This document shows positions 43,571 to 51,944 of a stretch of 64,000 nucleotides of DNA, piece after piece. The first letter of the stretch is position 1. Each line of letters begins with the position of its first letter. The stretch spans positions 744,001 to 808,000 of the forward strand of contig NZ_CP139781.1 in NCBI RefSeq assembly GCF_019679435.2. The letters are read 5' to 3'. The notes under the pieces were generated by a model. The model made no database searches. It was not told the DNA's origin and was given only the letters and a program-made list of their open reading frames with translations. Source of the stretch: Actomonas aquatica. Lineage in GTDB: Bacteria > Verrucomicrobiota > Verrucomicrobiia > Opitutales > Opitutaceae. The position numbers and the translations under genes are program-made.

Positions 43571-45844
43571 CTACCCCGAATTTCGCCCCAACAACAGGCG
43601 CAGCGAGTTGAGGCACACCACCACCGTGCTGCCTTCATGCGCGGCCACACCAACACCGAGCGGCACGATGCCTGCGATCGAGGCGAGCGCCATCAGCACC
43701 ACCACGCCGAGCGAGATGGCGAGATTTTGCCGGATCACAGCTTTGGCTCGCCGGCTCAAACGCATCGCCGACAACACATTCTCGATGCGGTCCTCCATCA
43801 GGATCACCTCGGCCTGCTCCAGCGCGGCGTCGCTGCCGCGCGCGCCCATGGCGACACTCACATCGGCCGCCGCCAAGCTCGGGGCATCGTTCACGCCGTC
43901 GCCGACCATGGCCACCCGCCGGCCGCCGGCCTTGAGTTCACCGATCGCCGCCACTTTGCCCTCCGGCGAAAGCCCGGCGCGGATTTCGCCGATGCCGAGC
44001 GTCTCGGCCACCTTCTCGGCCGTCTGGCGTCGATCGCCGGTCAACATCACCGACTTCAGCCCCATCGCATGCAGCCGCGCCAGCACCTCTCCCGACGCCT
44101 CGCGAATCTCGTCTTTGAGCAGCACGCGACCGACCAAGTCGTCGCTCACCACCCACACTTCCGCAAACTCCGGTGGGGCCGGCGGCAGGTCCTGCGCCCA
44201 TTGTGCCAGCGGACCCGTATCCAATAATTCACGACGGCCGAGCAGCACCTTGCTCTCGCCCAGTCGACCGCGCACGCCCTGCCCGGTCAGAGAGTTGAAC
44301 TCGTCCACCTTGCGTTCCTGCACCCCGCGCTGGCGGGCATCCTTCACGATGGCCCGCGCGATGGGATGTTCCGAGTTGGCCTCGAGCGCCAGCGCCAGTT
44401 CCATCACCTCGGTCTCCCGTCCGGCAGGCAGACTCTCATAGCCGACAACGGTCAATTCGCCAGTGGTCAGCGTGCCGGTTTTGTCCAGCGCCACCGTGCT
44501 GACTTCGGCCAGCTTTTCGATCGCGCCGCCCCCGCGGAACAACACGCCGTGTCGCGCGCCCCACGCGATCGCCGCCAGCACCGCCGACGGAATCGAAAGG
44601 ACCAGCGCACACGGGCTCATCACCACGAGCAGCGTCATTGCTCGATAAAACGCCGAGGTCTGTTCTCCCATGTTCACAAAGGGGCTCAGCCCAAAGCCGA
44701 GCCACCACACCAAAAACATCACGGAGCAGATCCCCAAGACCAGCAGCGTGTAGGTGCCGCCAAACTTGTCGGTAAACCGTTCGCTCGGCGCCCGTAGCTT
44801 CTGCGCCTTTTGGATGAGGCGGATGATCTTCTGCAGCGTGCTCTCCGCCGGCAGTCGCTCCACTGCAAACACGACCGATCCCCACAGGTTGAGCGTGCCG
44901 CTGAACACGTCGTCGCCCTCGCCTTTGTCGACCGGCACCGATTCGCCGGTCAGCGTCGACTCATCACTGGCACTCTTGCCCGACAACACCCGACCGTCCG
45001 CCGGATACGCGCCGCCCGGCTTCACCCGCACGTGATCACCGATGGCCAATGCCTCGACCGGCACCTCGACCTCACGGCCGTCGGCCTCGACGCGCAATGC
45101 CTGCTTCGGCGCACTCTTCAGCAGGGCATCCACCTCCCGATGGGTGCGATCCATCGCAAACGCCTCCATCGCGCCCGACGCCGAGAAGAGAAAGAGCAAC
45201 AGCGCCGCTTCCTCCCAAGCCCCGATCGCCACCGCGCCCACCGCCACGGCGAGCATCAGAAAGTGGATATCCAATTTCTTGTGCCGGATGTTCTCCCACG
45301 AATCGATGGCCGCATCCCAACCGCCGGTGATCAGCGCAATACCAGCCAACACCCACACCACCATCGGCGAAGCTTCGACGACATGCTCGGCCACCCAGGC
45401 CGCGATACCAAACACGCCGCAGGCTCCGGCCAACCCCGCCAGCAAGCGCCAGTCCTCCTCGTGGTCGTGACCATCATCGTCGACTTCGCCATCCTCGGCG
45501 GGCTCCGGCCAGGCAAACTCTCGCCACCGCCAGAAGCGCGGCGCAGTCGAGCAGGTCGGCCCACTCATCTGCGTGCCCTCCGCGGTCTCCTCCACTTGGA
45601 AGGCCGTCGGCACCACCGCCCCCGCCTCGCTGGCCCGCGCATCCTCGGCCTCCCATTTGGCTTCCAACGCCTCCATCACGGCGCGCAGTCGCTCTCGCAA
45701 AAGACCTTCATCCACCTCGCCCAAGGTCGCGACTGCAACCTTGCGGGCATTGCGATCGACTCGCAATGCCTCCACCCCGGGCGTGCCGTGCAAAAACTCG
45801 GCCAACGCCTCCGCCCAACTCGGTGAAGCTGTGGACTTTGCCAT
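43571..45844 (-). CDS. Heavy-metal P1B-type ATPase (probable Zn/Co/Fe exporter)
   Basis: A protein of 757 residues from ATG 45844. The P-type core has the phosphorylated Asp in VALDKTGTLTTGE, TGES in the actuator domain (DESTLTGESVPVDKG), the nucleotide-binding HP pair in SEHPIARA and GDGVNDAPSLAAADV. The metal-selecting motif in the membrane is SPC (VVMSPCALVLS). The last membrane segment carries HEGST (VAAHEGSTVVVCLNSLRLL), a combination I associate with P1B-4-type transporters and not with the ZntA-type Asp. The N-terminal region has no CxxC metal-binding domain; it has a His-acidic stretch GHDHEED. Cytoplasmic metal efflux is likely. It is divergent from the helicase gene. Confidence 0.9.
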   Translation of the reverse strand: MAKSTASPSWAEALAEFLHGTPGVEALRVDRNARKVAVATLGEVDEGLLRERLRAVMEALEAKWEAEDARASEAGAVVPTAFQVEETAEGTQMSGPTCSTAPRFWRWREFAWPEPAEDGEVDDDGHDHEEDWRLLAGLAGACGVFGIAAWVAEHVVEASPMVVWVLAGIALITGGWDAAIDSWENIRHKKLDIHFLMLAVAVGAVAIGAWEEAALLLFLFSASGAMEAFAMDRTHREVDALLKSAPKQALRVEADGREVEVPVEALAIGDHVRVKPGGAYPADGRVLSGKSASDESTLTGESVPVDKGEGDDVFSGTLNLWGSVVFAVERLPAESTLQKIIRLIQKAQKLRAPSERFTDKFGGTYTLLVLGICSVMFLVWWLGFGLSPFVNMGEQTSAFYRAMTLLVVMSPCALVLSIPSAVLAAIAWGARHGVLFRGGGAIEKLAEVSTVALDKTGTLTTGELTVVGYESLPAGRETEVMELALALEANSEHPIARAIVKDARQRGVQERKVDEFNSLTGQGVRGRLGESKVLLGRRELLDTGPLAQWAQDLPPAPPEFAEVWVVSDDLVGRVLLKDEIREASGEVLARLHAMGLKSVMLTGDRRQTAEKVAETLGIGEIRAGLSPEGKVAAIGELKAGGRRVAMVGDGVNDAPSLAAADVSVAMGARGSDAALEQAEVILMEDRIENVLSAMRLSRRAKAVIRQNLAISLGVVVLMALASIAGIVPLGVGVAAHEGSTVVVCLNSLRLLLGRNSG

Positions 45845-45938
45845 ACATCCTAAAGTCTTCAATTCGTCGTAGTCGGCAAATCCGAATTGCAGCTCTGCTC
45901 GCCTTTCGTGACGGTCCCCGATTCCTCCGCGTTCGCGC

Positions 45939-48011
45939 ATGATCGGCCTCTCCGAATACGACGACTCCCTGCCTCCGCCTCCGCCGCCTTCCCACGCGCC
46001 GGAGCTGGTGCCGTATTTGTTCTCCGAGGACGGCGTGCTGACCTCCGCGCTCGAGCTCGAGTATCGCCCCCAGCAAGACAGCATGGCCCGCGCGGTCGCC
46101 GCCGCCCAGTCGACCGACGAACCGTTGCTCTTCGAGGCCGGCACCGGCGTCGGCAAGTCCCTCGCCTACCTCCTGCCCGGCATCATCCAAGCAGTCGACC
46201 AACAGCGCCAACTCATCGTCTCCACCCACACCATCGCGCTGCAGGAGCAGCTCGACAAAAAGGACCTGCCACTCTGCCGCCGCGTCTTTTCGAGCGACGA
46301 GCGCATGGAGCCATACGCCAATTTCAAATCGGCCGTCCTCGTCGGCAAAGCCAACTACCTCTGCACCACGCGCCTCGCCAGCGCCTTGCGCGACAAACAG
46401 GAACTCTTCGCCAGCACCGAACACAGCGAACTCCAGCGCATCGCCGTCTGGGCCGGCTCGACCGAAACCGGCCTGCGCCACGAACTCACCCCGCCGCCGT
46501 CGCCCGACGTTTGGGAGATGGTCAACGCCGACTCTTCGTCCTGTTCGCGCAAATACTGCAACCACGAGTCCTGCTTCTACCAACGCGCCCGTCACCGCCT
46601 GCGCGAGGCGCACGTCATCATCCTCAACCACTCGCTGCTTTTCACCCACATCTCCGCCGGTGCCGGGGAACCGAGCGGGGCGCGCGGCGTGCTCTTCCCC
46701 GATGATTTTGTGGTGCTCGACGAGGCCCACACCGTGCCCTCCGTCGCCACCGAACACTGCGGCCTGCACCTGAGCTCCTACGGCACCGACCGCATGCTCA
46801 AACAGCTCTACAATCCGCGCACCCGCAAAGGCCTCCTGGTCAAACACGGCGGCCCCGCCGACCGCCAGCTCGTCGAGGACGCCCTCGAAGCCGCCACCCA
46901 GTTCTTCGCCTTCCTCCACGACAAACTTCTCCTGCAACAATCCGTCGTGCGCGTTCGTGAGGAAGGTTTCGCCGAGCCCTGGTTGGAGGGACCGCTCGGC
47001 GCGCTGCATCGCTCCGTCCGCAAGCGGGCCGACGACCTCGATGATGGCCGCGAACGCGACATCCTGCTCGAGCACGCGCGTCGCATCGGCACCTACCAGA
47101 CCAGCATCCGCCGCTTCCTCTCCGTCGCCGATTCCGATCAGCACGTCTATTGGCTCGAGCGCTCCGGTCGCCGTCAAACCATCATCACGCTGCGCACCGC
47201 GCCCATCGACATCGCGCCTTTCCTGCGCGACGAGTTGTTCGGCAAAGGCACCTCCATCACCTGCACCAGCGCCACCCTCGCCCTCGCCGGTCGCATCGAT
47301 CCGTTTAAGAAACGCATAGGGGCGGACAAGGTGCCCGGCGCGATTGAACACTCGCCCTTCGATTACGCGCGCAACTTCCGCGCCTTCGTCGCAACCGACA
47401 TCCCGCTTCCCACGCGCGACCAGGCCCGCCTCGCGCTCGATGTGCTCACCGACTACATCGCCTATTGCGTGCAACGCGTCTCCGGCGGCTCGCTCGTGCT
47501 CTTCACCAGCTACGCCGACCTGCGCCACGTCGCGACCGCGTTGGAGCCCATCCTGGCCAAAGCCGGGCGCCCCCTGCTTTGCCAAGGCGCTCAACTCTCC
47601 CGCACCGCCCTCGCCCAAGAGATGCGCGACGCCGGCAACGCCGTGTTGCTCGGCACCGACAGTTTTTGGACGGGCATCGACATCCCCGGCCCCGCGCTCT
47701 CTCAGGTCATCATCACCCGCCTGCCCTTTGAAGTGCCCACGCATCCCGTGCTGGAGGCGCGCACCGAATGGATCCGCGACCGCGGCGGCAACCCCTTCAA
47801 CGAACTCACGCTGCCCGAAGCGTTGATGAAGTTCCGCCAAGGTGTCGGCCGCCTCATCCGTTCCGCCACCGACCGCGGCATCGTCACCTTGCTCGACGCG
47901 CGCATCGTGCAAAAGCCCTACGGACGCTGGTTCATCGAAAGCCTGCCCATGCACGACCTCACCCGCATGGACCGCACCAACCGCGACCACCGCTTCCTGC
48001 CCTTCGAATAG
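45939..48011 (+). CDS. DinG/XPD-like ATP-dependent DNA helicase
   Basis: A superfamily 2 helicase of 690 residues. Walker A is EAGTGVGKSLAYL, followed by VSTHTIALQEQL, the DEAH box in VVLDEAHTVPS, and C-terminal motifs LVLFTSYADL, GTDSFWTGIDIPG and RQGVGRLIRSATDRG. Three Cys close together (SCSRKYCNHESC) and one upstream (YLCTTRL) are where XPD-type enzymes bind a 4Fe-4S cluster. These helicases unwind DNA 5' to 3' and are linked to damage or R-loop repair. The gene starts divergently from the metal ATPase and is followed by dispersed repeats. A copy of its last 25 codons is found decayed 1.6 kb downstream. Confidence 0.9.
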   Translation: MIGLSEYDDSLPPPPPPSHAPELVPYLFSEDGVLTSALELEYRPQQDSMARAVAAAQSTDEPLLFEAGTGVGKSLAYLLPGIIQAVDQQRQLIVSTHTIALQEQLDKKDLPLCRRVFSSDERMEPYANFKSAVLVGKANYLCTTRLASALRDKQELFASTEHSELQRIAVWAGSTETGLRHELTPPPSPDVWEMVNADSSSCSRKYCNHESCFYQRARHRLREAHVIILNHSLLFTHISAGAGEPSGARGVLFPDDFVVLDEAHTVPSVATEHCGLHLSSYGTDRMLKQLYNPRTRKGLLVKHGGPADRQLVEDALEAATQFFAFLHDKLLLQQSVVRVREEGFAEPWLEGPLGALHRSVRKRADDLDDGRERDILLEHARRIGTYQTSIRRFLSVADSDQHVYWLERSGRRQTIITLRTAPIDIAPFLRDELFGKGTSITCTSATLALAGRIDPFKKRIGADKVPGAIEHSPFDYARNFRAFVATDIPLPTRDQARLALDVLTDYIAYCVQRVSGGSLVLFTSYADLRHVATALEPILAKAGRPLLCQGAQLSRTALAQEMRDAGNAVLLGTDSFWTGIDIPGPALSQVIITRLPFEVPTHPVLEARTEWIRDRGGNPFNELTLPEALMKFRQGVGRLIRSATDRGIVTLLDARIVQKPYGRWFIESLPMHDLTRMDRTNRDHRFLPFE

Positions 48012-48196
48012 ACCGCAAGGTCCAACCGCAGCTCACGCAGGAAACATCGACGTCGAGTCAGCTCAAAGGTGGACGCGGACGTCCCCGGCCGTGTCTGGCA
48101 GTGGATCGGAGGCGGCAGCCCGGTCTCCGACCATCTGCGTGATCTGCGGTTAAGAAAAATCCCTGTAGCACTCTCTCCTTCCGCCGCAACACCGGC
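48012..48196. repeat. Intergenic repeat block behind the helicase
   Basis: Contains AACCGCAGCTCACGCAG (48025-48041), a copy of the GTGGACGCGGACGTCCCCGG element (48070-48089) and, inverted, ATCTGCGGTTAAG (48142-48154). Relatives of each piece recur at 49331-49806. No open frame with domain support is present. Confidence 0.7.
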
Positions 48197-48232
48197 TTGC
48201 CCAACCAACGCAAACCGTCACTATCCGCCGCC

Positions 48233-48964
48233 GTGCCGGAAACGCCCCCCATCGCCTTGCGCACTGCCGCCATCACCGACATCGGACGCGTTCGCCGCCA
48301 GAACGAGGACCGCTTCCTGCGCGATGATGAGGCCGGCGTCTACGTCGTGGCCGATGGTATCGGCGGACTCCCCGGCGGCGCCGCCGCCGCCCAATCCTGC
48401 ATCGACGCGATCGAGGCTCAGCTCCCCGCCTTCGCCTCGCTCAAAACCGCCGCCGATCTCGTTCCGGTTCTCCACGAAGCCAACCAGCAGGTGCTCGATC
48501 TCGGCCGCCGCGTCAGTCCCGGTCTCGGCATGGGCACCACCGTCGTGTGCACCGCGATCAAAGGCGACCGCCTCTTCCTCGCTCACGTGGGCGACTCCCG
48601 CTGCTACCTCGTGCGCAACGGCGAAGCCCAAATGCTCACCGAGGACCACTCGCTCGGCAACGACCTCGCCAAATCCGGGGCCCGGCCGCCGATGGATTTT
48701 GACGAGCATCAACTCTCCGCACTCACCCGCTGCATGGGCCAACCCGAACCGCCCGAAGTCGACGTCGCCGAGGAAACCCTGCGCTCCGGCGACATCCTCC
48801 TACTCGCCACCGACGGCGTTTCCCGCGTCATCCCCGACACCGAACTCCCGGGGCTGCTCAACGGCGAGGAACCGCTCTCACAGCGCCTCGCCAACCTCAT
48901 CGAATTCGTCAACGACCGCGGCGCCCCCGACAACTCCACCGCCGTGCTCATCGCCGTCGATTGA
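48233..48964 (+). CDS. PP2C-family serine/threonine protein phosphatase
   Basis: A PPM-type phosphatase of about 243 residues. Motifs in order are DIGRVRRQNEDRFL with metal Asp/Glu, VVADGIGGLPGGAAAA, MGTTVVCTAIKGDRLFLAHVGDSRCYL, TEDHSLGND, GDILLLATDGVSRVI and DNSTAVLIAVD. Each metal-coordinating Asp is present, so it is expected to be active on phosphoserine and phosphothreonine, with Mn2+ or Mg2+. The GTG at 48233 puts the domain start sensibly; a TTG at 48197 is an alternative. It is followed by a small helical gene in the same direction. It may counter Hanks-type kinases such as the one at the window's left end. Confidence 0.9.
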   Translation: MPETPPIALRTAAITDIGRVRRQNEDRFLRDDEAGVYVVADGIGGLPGGAAAAQSCIDAIEAQLPAFASLKTAADLVPVLHEANQQVLDLGRRVSPGLGMGTTVVCTAIKGDRLFLAHVGDSRCYLVRNGEAQMLTEDHSLGNDLAKSGARPPMDFDEHQLSALTRCMGQPEPPEVDVAEETLRSGDILLLATDGVSRVIPDTELPGLLNGEEPLSQRLANLIEFVNDRGAPDNSTAVLIAVD

Positions 48965-48983
48965 GCGCCCCTCACACCTTTTC

Positions 48984-49307
48984 ATGTCCGCCGATCGCAT
49001 TGCCCGTTTCACCACCCTCGTCGAACAACAGCCGGATAACGTCATGTTCCGGTTCAGCCTCGCCCAAGCGCTCGAAGCCGGTGAAGACCCAACCCTCGCG
49101 ATCCCTCATTATCAGACCTGTGCCGCAGCCAAAGCCGACTGGATGATGCCCCGCATCCTCCTCGGCAAACTCCTGCTCAAACAAGGCGACATCACCGCCG
49201 CCCGTCCCGTCCTCGAAAACGCCCTCCAACTCGCCATCGCCCAGGACCACGAAGACCCGGCCATGGAACTCCAAGCCATCCTCGAGGACCTCCCCAAAGC
49301 CCCCTGA
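48984..49307 (+). CDS. Small tetratricopeptide-like protein
   Basis: A protein of 107 residues with no signal peptide. The sequence FRFSLAQALEAGEDPTLAIPHYQ and KADWMMPRILLGKLLLKQGDITAARPVLENALQLA shows the alternating Ala/Leu/Tyr pattern of two TPR helical hairpins. Such small TPR proteins mediate protein contacts. Start ATG 48984 lies 19 bases after the phosphatase stop, so the two probably share a transcript. No catalytic residues are visible. Confidence 0.72.
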   Translation: MSADRIARFTTLVEQQPDNVMFRFSLAQALEAGEDPTLAIPHYQTCAAAKADWMMPRILLGKLLLKQGDITAARPVLENALQLAIAQDHEDPAMELQAILEDLPKAP

Positions 49308-49330
49308 CAAGGAACGAAACCGCGGGCAAT

Positions 49331-49410
49331 AACCGCAGATCACGAAGAGCGGCGCAGATACTCATCCACCGGCGGTGAGGCAGTGAGATCATAACCACAG
49401 ATTTCACAGA
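49331..49410 (+). repeat. Dispersed intergenic repeat, copy 1
   Basis: AACCGCAGATCACGAAGAGC begins an 80-base unit ending in TTTCACAGA. It aligns without net gaps to 49669-49748. The sequence is unlike any coding region here. No gene is seen in 49308-50000, which is made of this unit, its relatives and a decayed helicase fragment. Confidence 0.75.
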
Positions 49411-49434
49411 AAACTCCGACCTGTAGTCGCCACA

Positions 49435-49586
49435 AAAGGTGGACGCGGACGTCCCCGGCCGCGTCTTGCAGAGAATCGGAGACGGCGGGGTGGTCTCAAA
49501 TCATCACAGCATCAGAGCCCCAAGCGGGTCGTCCTGATTCGCTGCTGGATCTGCGACCATCTGGGTTATCTGCGGTTAAGAAAAAC
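49435..49586 (+). repeat. Dispersed repeat with GTGGACGCGGACGTCCCCGG core, copy 2
   Basis: Begins AAAGGTGGACGCGGACGTCC and ends ATCTGCGGTTAAGAAAAACC. The same order of pieces occurs behind the helicase (48065-48160), where the middle is shorter. An inverted core copy is at 49780-49806. Confidence 0.7.
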
Positions 49587-49664
49587 CCTGCCCATGCACG
49601 AGCTCACTCGCATGGACCGCTCCAACCTCGCTCACCGCTTCCGCCCTTCCGAGGAGACCGCGAG
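49587..49664 (+). pseudogene. Decayed duplicate of the helicase 3' end
   Basis: CCTGCCCATGCACGAGCTCA and the following 58 bases align with 47942-48019, the final codons and stop of the DinG-like gene (MHDLTRMDRTN at the protein level). The copy differs by several substitutions and a one-base indel, and its upstream frame is absent, so it is a fragment and not a gene. It sits directly after the repeat unit 49435-49586, as the real gene end is followed by its own repeat block. Confidence 0.8.
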
Positions 49665-49668
49665 ATTT

Positions 49669-49748
49669 AACCGCAGATCGCGCAGATAAGCACAGATACC
49701 GATCCACCGGCGGAGAGGCAGTGAGATTCTAACCACTGAGTTCACAGA
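49669..49748 (+). repeat. Dispersed intergenic repeat, copy 2
   Basis: Aligns with 49331-49410 over 80 bases, with shared blocks AACCGCAGAT, ATCCACCGGCGG and GAGGCAGTGAGAT. It follows directly on the decayed helicase fragment. Confidence 0.72.
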
Positions 49749-49779
49749 CCGCTCCACCGCCGCCGACCCACCGCAACAC

Positions 49780-49806
49780 GCGGCCGAGGACGTCCGCGTC
49801 CACCTT
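49780..49806 (-). repeat. Inverted copy of the GTGGACGCGGACGTCC core
   Basis: Reverse complement reads AAGGTGGACGCGGACGTCCT followed by CGGCCGC. It matches the cores at 48067 and 49437 in opposite orientation, so the region has both direct and inverted copies. Confidence 0.7.
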
Positions 49807-49882
49807 GCTATCCAGTCCGCCAATCTGTGGAATCTATGCAAACTGTGGTTCACTCCCCCCCCATCCACCCACCCCGCATCCT

Positions 49883-49917
49883 GATTTAGGATTTAGTGCC
49901 TAGGATTTAGGATTTAG
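49883..49917 (+). repeat. Direct repeat left of the glycosyltransferase
   Basis: GATTTAGGATTTAGTGCCTA followed by GGATTTAGGATTTAG: a 35-base run of three to four TTAGGATTTAG-like units. A nearly identical run lies at 51332-51364, to the right of the same gene. Confidence 0.75.
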
Positions 49918-50000
49918 CCGCGCTCGCCGCGGCATATGCGTCACGCAAAAGTAACTACGCTCGCCTCGCCCCCGGACCTTCCGTCCGCCAAGCGTCGGTC

Positions 50001-51278
50001 ATGCGGGTCATCCTCACGTCCCACGGCTCCACCGGCGACATCTACCCGGTCATCGCGTTGGCGGTCGCCATGCAACGCGCCGGCCACAGCGTGCGCTTCG
50101 CCACCATCCCTCACTATCAGGCCGACGTCGAAGCCGCCGGCATCGAGTTCCTGCCGCTCTGCCCCGATTGGGAACAGGCCGACCTCAGCTACTGGATGGG
50201 CCGCCTGCAAAAGATCCGCACGCCCATCTACCAGCTCCGCGAGCTCTACGTCGGCGCCCACAAATACATCCCCGAGATGATCCGGCGCATGGACGCCGCC
50301 ATGCCCGGCACCGACCTGGTCGTCTCGTCCTACCTCTTCCCGATGAACAAAGGCATCGCCGACCGTCACGGCGTGCCCTTTGCCACCCTCGCCTTCGCGC
50401 CCCACGTCATCCCCTCACCGGATTACCCGCCCGAAAACCTCCCCTCTCCCGCCTGGCTCGGACGCCGCACCCGTCGCGCCTGGAACCGCTGGCTCTGGCA
50501 ATCGGCCAACGCCATCGTCGATCGCGTCATCAACCGCACGGTTGCCCCCTCCCTCCGCGCCGCCGGTCTGCCCAAGGTGCGCAACTTCTTCTCCAAGCCC
50601 GCCGATCGCGTAATCGTCACCCTGCCCGACGCCCTCTTCCGTCGCCCCGACGCGCAGATCGACGACCGCTTCCGCTTCACTGGCTACTGCCGCTGGCAGG
50701 CGCCCACCGACGACGCCCTCGACGCCGAAGTCGCCGCCTTCACCGGCGGCCAGCCCGTGCCCATCGTCTCCTTCGGCAGCATGGTCTACGAACACGCCGG
50801 CGCCTTCATGGAGCGCTTCGTGCGCCACTGGCCGAGCGACCGCAAAATCATCGTGCAGCGCGGCTGGGCGCAGTTCCCCCGTCTCGGCGACGAGTCGCAC
50901 ATCAAAGTCATCGGCAAGGTCTCGCACGACCAACTTTTCCGCCACGCCAGCGCCATCATTCATCACGGCGGCGCCGGCACCACCGCCAGTGCCCTGCACG
51001 CCGGCAAACCGCAGATCATCGTCCCGCACATCGGCGACCAAACCTTCTTCGGCATGGAAATGGAACGCCTCGGCGTGGGCCAGCGCCTTGGCAAAACCTG
51101 GTGGCCGGAAAACCTCCACCACGCCCTCGACAAACTTTTGGCCGATCCCACTCGCGCCGAACGCGCGACCGAGATAGCGACAAAACTCCGCGCCGAAGAC
51201 GGCCCCGCCCAAGCCATCGCCGAACTCGAAGCCTACGTCGGCACCAAGGGGCTCCAGGCGGTAGGCGCAAAGCGGTAG
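50001..51278 (+). CDS. GT1-family glycosyltransferase
   Basis: A UGT-type GT-B glycosyltransferase of 425 residues. The N-terminal Rossmann start is RVILTSHGSTGDIYPVIALA, with the acceptor-side His/Ser motif. The C-terminal donor domain holds VSFGSMVYEHA, KVIGKVSHDQLFRHASAIIHHGGAGTTASALHAGKPQIIVPHIGDQ, where the HHGGAGT motif binds the nucleotide sugar. This plan fits sterol, macrolide or lipid glycosyltransferases; donor and acceptor are unknown. No transmembrane helix is present. The gene is isolated and bracketed on both sides by the same TTAGGATTTAG repeat, which hints at past insertion or duplication. Confidence 0.88.
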   Translation: MRVILTSHGSTGDIYPVIALAVAMQRAGHSVRFATIPHYQADVEAAGIEFLPLCPDWEQADLSYWMGRLQKIRTPIYQLRELYVGAHKYIPEMIRRMDAAMPGTDLVVSSYLFPMNKGIADRHGVPFATLAFAPHVIPSPDYPPENLPSPAWLGRRTRRAWNRWLWQSANAIVDRVINRTVAPSLRAAGLPKVRNFFSKPADRVIVTLPDALFRRPDAQIDDRFRFTGYCRWQAPTDDALDAEVAAFTGGQPVPIVSFGSMVYEHAGAFMERFVRHWPSDRKIIVQRGWAQFPRLGDESHIKVIGKVSHDQLFRHASAIIHHGGAGTTASALHAGKPQIIVPHIGDQTFFGMEMERLGVGQRLGKTWWPENLHHALDKLLADPTRAERATEIATKLRAEDGPAQAIAELEAYVGTKGLQAVGAKR

Positions 51279-51331
51279 GCGGAAGCTAGGGGCTGGGGAC
51301 TGGTCGCTAGGTGCTGGCCGTAAGAACCAGA

Positions 51332-51364
51332 ACTTAGGATTTAGTCCCTAGGATTTAGGATTTA
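51332..51364 (+). repeat. Direct repeat right of the glycosyltransferase
   Basis: ACTTAGGATTTAGTCCCTAG followed by GATTTAGGATTTA: the counterpart of 49883-49917. The 55 bases before it contain GCTAGGGGCTGGGGACTGG and CGCTAGGTGCTGG, which is further low-complexity repeat. Confidence 0.72.
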
Positions 51365-51386
51365 AGGCAGGGCAAGTCCTGCCTCC

Positions 51387-51944
51387 TCAATACAACGGAA
51401 TCCCGTATTTCGCGGCCATCTCCTCGCGCACATCCTCGGCGTCCCAGACGATGCCGGTGTGCGGTGTGGCCGTCGGAAACGTTGGGTAGCACTTGATCCG
51501 CAGCGTGAAGACCGGAAATGCCATGGGAGTGGCACCGGTTGTGGTCACGGTGGCGGTGGTCGGTTTTGCTGAGGCAGAGCCGCCACTCGAACCGCTGCCG
51601 GAGGACGAGGACCCAGACGACGATCCCGCTGCCGGCGGCACGGTGACCGTGGTGGTGCTCGTGGTCGGCATATACTGGGTTACCTGACTGTAGAGCTCTC
51701 CCTCTACCGCGAAATGGGTGAAGCCATACTCGATCGCCACCTCCGCCGCGCGCAGCATGCAGTAGTCATGCAGCTGGTCCTGGTAGAGCGACGTGTTCGA
51801 TTGGTAACTCACGTCGAAAGTATCGGGGCCGGTGCGGCTGAAGGAATGTCCGCCGTTCACGCCATGGGATTGGTATCCGACCATACAGCCGGAAAGCAGC
51901 AACAAGGGTGAAAGGAACGAGGCGAGCAGCGCAGTCTTTTTCAT
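51387..51944 (-). CDS. Lipoprotein of unknown function with a Ser/Gly linker
   Basis: A protein of 185 residues with a lipobox (MKKTALLASFLSPLLLLSGC) and probably lipid-anchored in the envelope. The first domain (SRTGPDTFDVSYQSNTSLYQ to YCMLRAAEVAIEYGFTHFAV) resembles small CC0125/CC1285-type lipoproteins, in which DYCMLRAAE marks a conserved helix. A Ser/Gly/Thr-rich linker (about residues 95-130) follows, and the C-terminal part has two more Cys and ends KYGIPLY. The exact role is unknown. It is followed downstream by the right-hand direct repeat. Confidence 0.72.
   Translation of the reverse strand: MKKTALLASFLSPLLLLSGCMVGYQSHGVNGGHSFSRTGPDTFDVSYQSNTSLYQDQLHDYCMLRAAEVAIEYGFTHFAVEGELYSQVTQYMPTTSTTTVTVPPAAGSSSGSSSSGSGSSGGSASAKPTTATVTTTGATPMAFPVFTLRIKCYPTFPTATPHTGIVWDAEDVREEMAAKYGIPLY

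Noticed and set aside
45708..47990. Long 760-codon frame on the minus strand opposite the helicase
   Set aside because: It is antisense to a complete helicase with all motifs, is rich in Gly/Ala/Arg/Glu as expected from a GC-rich antisense frame, and has no recognisable domain.
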